Shown: positions 19,260 through 22,346 of the stretch, piece after piece
Layout of the letters: each line of letters opens with the position of its first letter
Numbering within the stretch: position 1 is the stretch's first letter
Source of the DNA: a virus
DNA: 22,346 nucleotides
IMG/VR virus record: IMGVR_UViG_3300023184_002441
Location: 1 to 22,346 of that record
Direction: 5' to 3' (one strand)
Translations under genes and position numbers: made by a program
Notes under the pieces: generated by a model
The model's input: the letters and a program-made list of their open reading frames with translations, nothing else
Databases searched by the model: none
Told to the model about the DNA's origin: nothing

Positions 19260-19805
19260 CTATCTCTCCCATGGATAAACAATCCAAACATCTTCTTCGG
19301 CTTTGTTTATTTCTACAGCACTGTAGTCGACCTTGCGACTAAACTTGCTGCTTAGGTTATCGAATAGCACAGCAAAGCGTACATTATTACCCCAGATGTC
19401 TGCCCAGGCCGGATCGTTGGGTAAATTAATACCTTGCCAATCTTCAACGATCCAATCTAGTGTAGCACCTGTATCATTGATGTCATCTAAGATCAAGATG
19501 TTTTTACGTAGCTCAGGATCACTGGTTGGTTCGCCTGCTGGCCTAGGCACGCTACTAGCACTTAAATATCCAAATGCATCTTCTGCCATCCAGCAGTTGC
19601 TTTCGCCGCCTTCACCGTCACGTAGAGCTACCTTTAGTGTTTCCATTGGAATATCCAACATATGACTCATATATACCGCAGGAACAAGTCCTCCGCGGGT
19701 AAGTCCAACGATGTAGTCCGGACGCCAATTGTCCTTATACATCTGGTATGAGATTTTATTAACGTATTCACAGATCTGTTGATCATCTACATATAATTTT
19801 TTCAC
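19260..19805 (-). CDS. Phosphoribosyltransferase
   Basis: A 181-residue type I phosphoribosyltransferase. The PRPP-binding loop is NILILDDINDTGATLD (about 105-120), preceded by DYIVGLTRGGLVPAVYMSHML with the usual R-G-G pyrophosphate loop, and it ends VDYSAVEINKAEEDVWIVYPWER. The layout is closest to xanthine-guanine/hypoxanthine-type enzymes, so a purine base is the likely acceptor; the exact base cannot be read from sequence. Because it is two genes upstream of queE, a 7-deazapurine base is an attractive but unproven substrate. The start is GTG at 19805 with AAAGGA 5 nt upstream, inside the end of the NTF2-like gene. Confidence 0.87.
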   Translation of the reverse strand: MKKLYVDDQQICEYVNKISYQMYKDNWRPDYIVGLTRGGLVPAVYMSHMLDIPMETLKVALRDGEGGESNCWMAEDAFGYLSASSVPRPAGEPTSDPELRKNILILDDINDTGATLDWIVEDWQGINLPNDPAWADIWGNNVRFAVLFDNLSSKFSRKVDYSAVEINKAEEDVWIVYPWER

Positions 19806-19807
19806 AA

Positions 19808-20134
19808 TTATCCTTTATAAGCACGTAAGCTAGAAATCTTATCACCCTCGAATGTAATTACGTCAACTACTAGTAATCTTGTATCATCATTAACTAAAAC
19901 TTCAATTTCGGCAGTTACCGTGTTACTGTCTTCGTATAATGCCATTGGTGTAACAGTGATAGTATCGACTGCATCAAATATAGATTTATTAGCAGCTAAC
20001 ATATCAACTTTACCTGATGCTGATCTTTCCCAATCACGTAATGTAACAGTGTCAGTAAACATTGACGCAAGCCCATTTAAGTCCTTGCGTGAGAATGTTT
20101 CAAAGTATTGTGTTGCAATTTCTTTTAATGTCAT
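19808..20134 (-). CDS. NTF2/SnoaL-like protein
   Basis: A 108-residue cone-fold protein: MTLKEIATQYFETFSRKDLNGLASMFTDTVTLRDW is the classic SnoaL/NTF2 start (helices, then a strand with Asp). It is followed by a conserved Asn in LAANKSIFD and four strands ending VDVITFEGDKISSLRAYKG. The family includes small isomerases, cyclases and ligand-binding proteins, so no reaction can be named. The frame is open to 20164, but the ATG at 20134 has AGGAG 7 nt upstream and follows the S8 stop by 1 nt. From memory similar proteins occur in marine T4-like phages. Confidence 0.82.
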   Translation of the reverse strand: MTLKEIATQYFETFSRKDLNGLASMFTDTVTLRDWERSASGKVDMLAANKSIFDAVDTITVTPMALYEDSNTVTAEIEVLVNDDTRLLVVDVITFEGDKISSLRAYKG

Positions 20135-20135
20135 A

Positions 20136-22346
20136 TTAAAACTCCTTGTTAAGTGCAAAGCCAATCTGTTGATTAGTTACGCCTGCTTGATTAAGATAGT
20201 TCATCTGATGCTCACCATAGGTAATCAAGTTCAATGTATTAGTTTTGTACTTGTAGTACACTCCCATGTCATACTGATTTACAGTTGGAGTAATGCTTAC
20301 AGTTGAACGATCATAGGCAATAGTGCCATTCGCATAGTAACCAATTGGTACGCTAACATCAACAGTACCTTTGCTTACAGTCACTGGTTGACTTACTGTA
20401 GCCCCAACGCTATGTTTCTCTTTGGTATAGTCCACGCCCATGTTCCAGCTGTATGATTGTGTAGCACCTACATTAGTAATTAACCCTGTGTTCTGTAGAT
20501 TAGCCTGAGTATAACCTAACCATGCACTACCAAATAAGCTCAAGTTTTTATTTAAGTTATATGCACCAGTGAAGTTCATAAACTGCGTATAACTACCACT
20601 AACTTCGCCCATCATACCTGAGATCTGATTTCCCATCCAAGCCTTACGTTCGTTTAACATGCCAACGCCTAGACGATAGTTTGTTTTATCGTTTAGTTTA
20701 GTAGTATAACCCATCTCTACCAGACCTGTTTGAGTGTAGTCATTCATTGACATTTTAACATCATAATTTCCTGCTGTGACTTTACCACCAGCAGTAAAGT
20801 AGTTTAACTTGTTATAAGGATTGTAGTCTTCATAGAAGTTAGCCTTGCTAATAGGGTTAAAATTACCTGCGGCTCTTTTAGCATTAGCTGACGATTTCAT
20901 GTTAACATAATAATCACGACCAAAGTCATCTGTTACCATAACGTTACTCAATGAACTGAGTGTGGCTAGCCCACCTGATGTACTAGTCGAGAACCCGCCA
21001 CTGAGTGCTGTTTTAACACCATAGCGACCATCAGTAGGAATGCCTACTACACCGTATGGTCGAGTCGCTTTTTCTAAATCTAATAGACCAGCACCCATGA
21101 CATTTGGGTCATAGTTGACTAGATCTTTATTAGCGGTTGCAGTTAATAATTTAACAATATTACTACCAGTCATCAATGGCCATTGTTGATGGATGATCGC
21201 TACAGCACCCGAAACCACAGCTGCCGCTTCACTGGTACCTGTTGAAATATTATATACATCTGTGCCAGTTTTGCTAGCAGAGAATGCATTACCTGGTGCT
21301 AGGATATAAAAGTCACTCATGCGATAGGTGTCTTTACAAGTACCAGCAACAATATTAAATCCCTGACATAAATGTCCAGCTTGATTACTATAACTAGCAA
21401 TGCTATTAGTGTTGATATCATATGCTCCAACGATTAACATCTGTCCATTTAAGTATAATGTTCCATCTAGACGAGTAGCATAGGCCATTGGCGCAGGATT
21501 TTCCGGATATCTCAATCCACTATTGCCTGCTGAGTTAACGATAACCATTTCACTTGTGCCTAACGCTGATGCCCAGGCTTTCGGATCTTCATTTAAGTAA
21601 AATCCAGTTGCGCGACTTCCAGTGTAATAATTAGTCTTATATGTAGCACTGCTATTGGCCCACGATCCATCTGCTAATTGGTAGAACGTTTTCCTAGAAG
21701 TAGAGTCATATACAGTATTAGCACTGATGTTAGCTACATCGGCACCGATAGTAGTACCCCAAGTAATAGCTTGACGAGCTTGACTGAACCCATAAGATGT
21801 ATTATCAGTTACCTTAGCAATGGCTAACATGGCATCTGGAGCCACACCTGCTACGCCAACGCCATCCCAATTAGCTGCCGCAATACTGGCCATGCTAGTA
21901 CCGTGACCAACTTTATCAGTGATTCCAACCGCTGATCTAACGAAGTCTTTAGTATCAGTGATACTATTTAAAAACTCATTGTGATTGGCATTGATACCGC
22001 TGTCGATGATCAAAATCTTAGACCCTGCGCCTGTGTATCCTCTGCTCCACGCTGAGCTAGCATTGATTACACGTAGATAGTCATCATTGTATTTGCCAGC
22101 ACTGATTCCGTCTGCGGTATATTCTGCCGTGGCAAACGTTGATATATCAATAGTTGGAGAAGTAGCGACTGGTTCGGTTGGGGTAGTTATCACTGTTGGT
22201 GTAGTTACTACCGGAGCAATTACTGTTGGGGCTGTTACCACAGGTGCTGATCCATCAAGCGTTTTACCATAAACAGCTAGATAATCTGCCGCATTTTTAG
22301 CCTGGATAGCAGCATAGTTGGCATCCCATGCCGCCTGAGCCGCCGC
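20136..22346 (-). CDS. Subtilisin-type (S8) serine protease with C-terminal beta-barrel, autotransporter-like; 5' end outside window
   Basis: An open frame continues past the right edge (736 visible residues), so the N-terminus and any signal peptide are missing; a GTG at 22241 is internal. An Ala-rich segment comes first, then a Thr/Pro/Val linker (about 22140-22245). Next is an S8 domain with the full catalytic triad: Asp in ILIIDSGI (codon 22002-22004), His in GHGTSMAS (21903-21905) and Ser in GTSEAAAV (21231-21233), plus the oxyanion Asn in NSAGNSG. After a spacer, the last 240 or so residues alternate polar and hydrophobic strands and end in Phe, as outer-membrane beta-barrels do. This fits a classical autotransporter protease that reaches the cell surface. 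A phage tail or virion protease is the alternative. The NTF2-like gene follows by 1 nt. Confidence 0.82.
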   Translation of the reverse strand, partial: AAAQAAWDANYAAIQAKNAADYLAVYGKTLDGSAPVVTAPTVIAPVVTTPTVITTPTEPVATSPTIDISTFATAEYTADGISAGKYNDDYLRVINASSAWSRGYTGAGSKILIIDSGINANHNEFLNSITDTKDFVRSAVGITDKVGHGTSMASIAAANWDGVGVAGVAPDAMLAIAKVTDNTSYGFSQARQAITWGTTIGADVANISANTVYDSTSRKTFYQLADGSWANSSATYKTNYYTGSRATGFYLNEDPKAWASALGTSEMVIVNSAGNSGLRYPENPAPMAYATRLDGTLYLNGQMLIVGAYDINTNSIASYSNQAGHLCQGFNIVAGTCKDTYRMSDFYILAPGNAFSASKTGTDVYNISTGTSEAAAVVSGAVAIIHQQWPLMTGSNIVKLLTATANKDLVNYDPNVMGAGLLDLEKATRPYGVVGIPTDGRYGVKTALSGGFSTSTSGGLATLSSLSNVMVTDDFGRDYYVNMKSSANAKRAAGNFNPISKANFYEDYNPYNKLNYFTAGGKVTAGNYDVKMSMNDYTQTGLVEMGYTTKLNDKTNYRLGVGMLNERKAWMGNQISGMMGEVSGSYTQFMNFTGAYNLNKNLSLFGSAWLGYTQANLQNTGLITNVGATQSYSWNMGVDYTKEKHSVGATVSQPVTVSKGTVDVSVPIGYYANGTIAYDRSTVSITPTVNQYDMGVYYKYKTNTLNLITYGEHQMNYLNQAGVTNQQIGFALNKEF

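Noticed and set aside
19920-20306. 128-residue plus-strand frame
   Set aside because: It is antisense to the NTF2-like gene and the protease end, both strongly supported, and has no promoter or Shine-Dalgarno.
22140-22245. Repeated Thr/Pro/Val triplets at the start of the protease as a DNA repeat element
   Set aside because: The repetition is at protein level, a low-complexity linker, with no long exact DNA repeats.

Overview
The window looks like part of the genome of a large tailed, T4-like (myovirus) bacteriophage of a Gram-negative host. Genes are packed wall to wall, almost all on the minus strand. Consecutive genes overlap as ATGA or TAATG or sit 1-8 nt apart. Many small proteins resemble conserved hypotheticals I know from marine and freshwater T4-like phages. 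The recognisable enzymes are typical phage nucleotide and DNA metabolism functions. A periplasmic protein with a signal peptide and a subtilisin carrying an apparent outer-membrane barrel point to a Gram-negative host. I saw no tRNA, rRNA, CRISPR array, insertion sequence or attachment site. No stretch over about 100 bases lacks a gene.

Layout, right to left in the direction of transcription. From 22346 to 16889 runs one long operon: S8 protease/autotransporter (5' end outside the window), NTF2-like protein, phosphoribosyltransferase, small membrane protein, QueE, DUF2061 membrane protein, S-adenosylmethionine synthetase. From 16887 to 12587 come a conserved phage protein, a FEN-type 5' nuclease, a radical SAM protein, a DEDDh exonuclease, a small conserved protein, a QueF-like protein lacking the catalytic cysteine, and QueD. 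From 12578 to 8359 lie mostly conserved phage hypotheticals (one DUF3307), an AT-rich unknown gene and a rho-independent terminator. From 8359 to 3299 come a PD-(D/E)XK-like protein, an untracked 35-residue membrane peptide, a MoxR AAA+ ATPase and its VWA/metalloprotease-like partner. A lone plus-strand radical SAM gene sits between those last two. From 3236 to 1 come conserved phage hypotheticals, dihydrofolate reductase, thymidylate synthase and a few small proteins.

Three themes link the genes. First, QueD, QueE and a QueF relative imply 7-deazaguanine (preQ0-type) chemistry, possibly for DNA modification; folE, queC and a DpdA-type inserter are not in view. Second, MetK could supply S-adenosylmethionine for three radical SAM proteins (QueE and two others). 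Third, ThyA, DHFR, two nucleases and a phosphoribosyltransferase serve nucleotide and DNA metabolism.

Transcription signals are unusually clear. Eight minus-strand promoters match host sigma-70 consensus, every one with a 17-nt spacer. Four of them place the start codon only 5-6 nt after the -10 box, which predicts leaderless mRNAs. These promoters also correct two gene starts.
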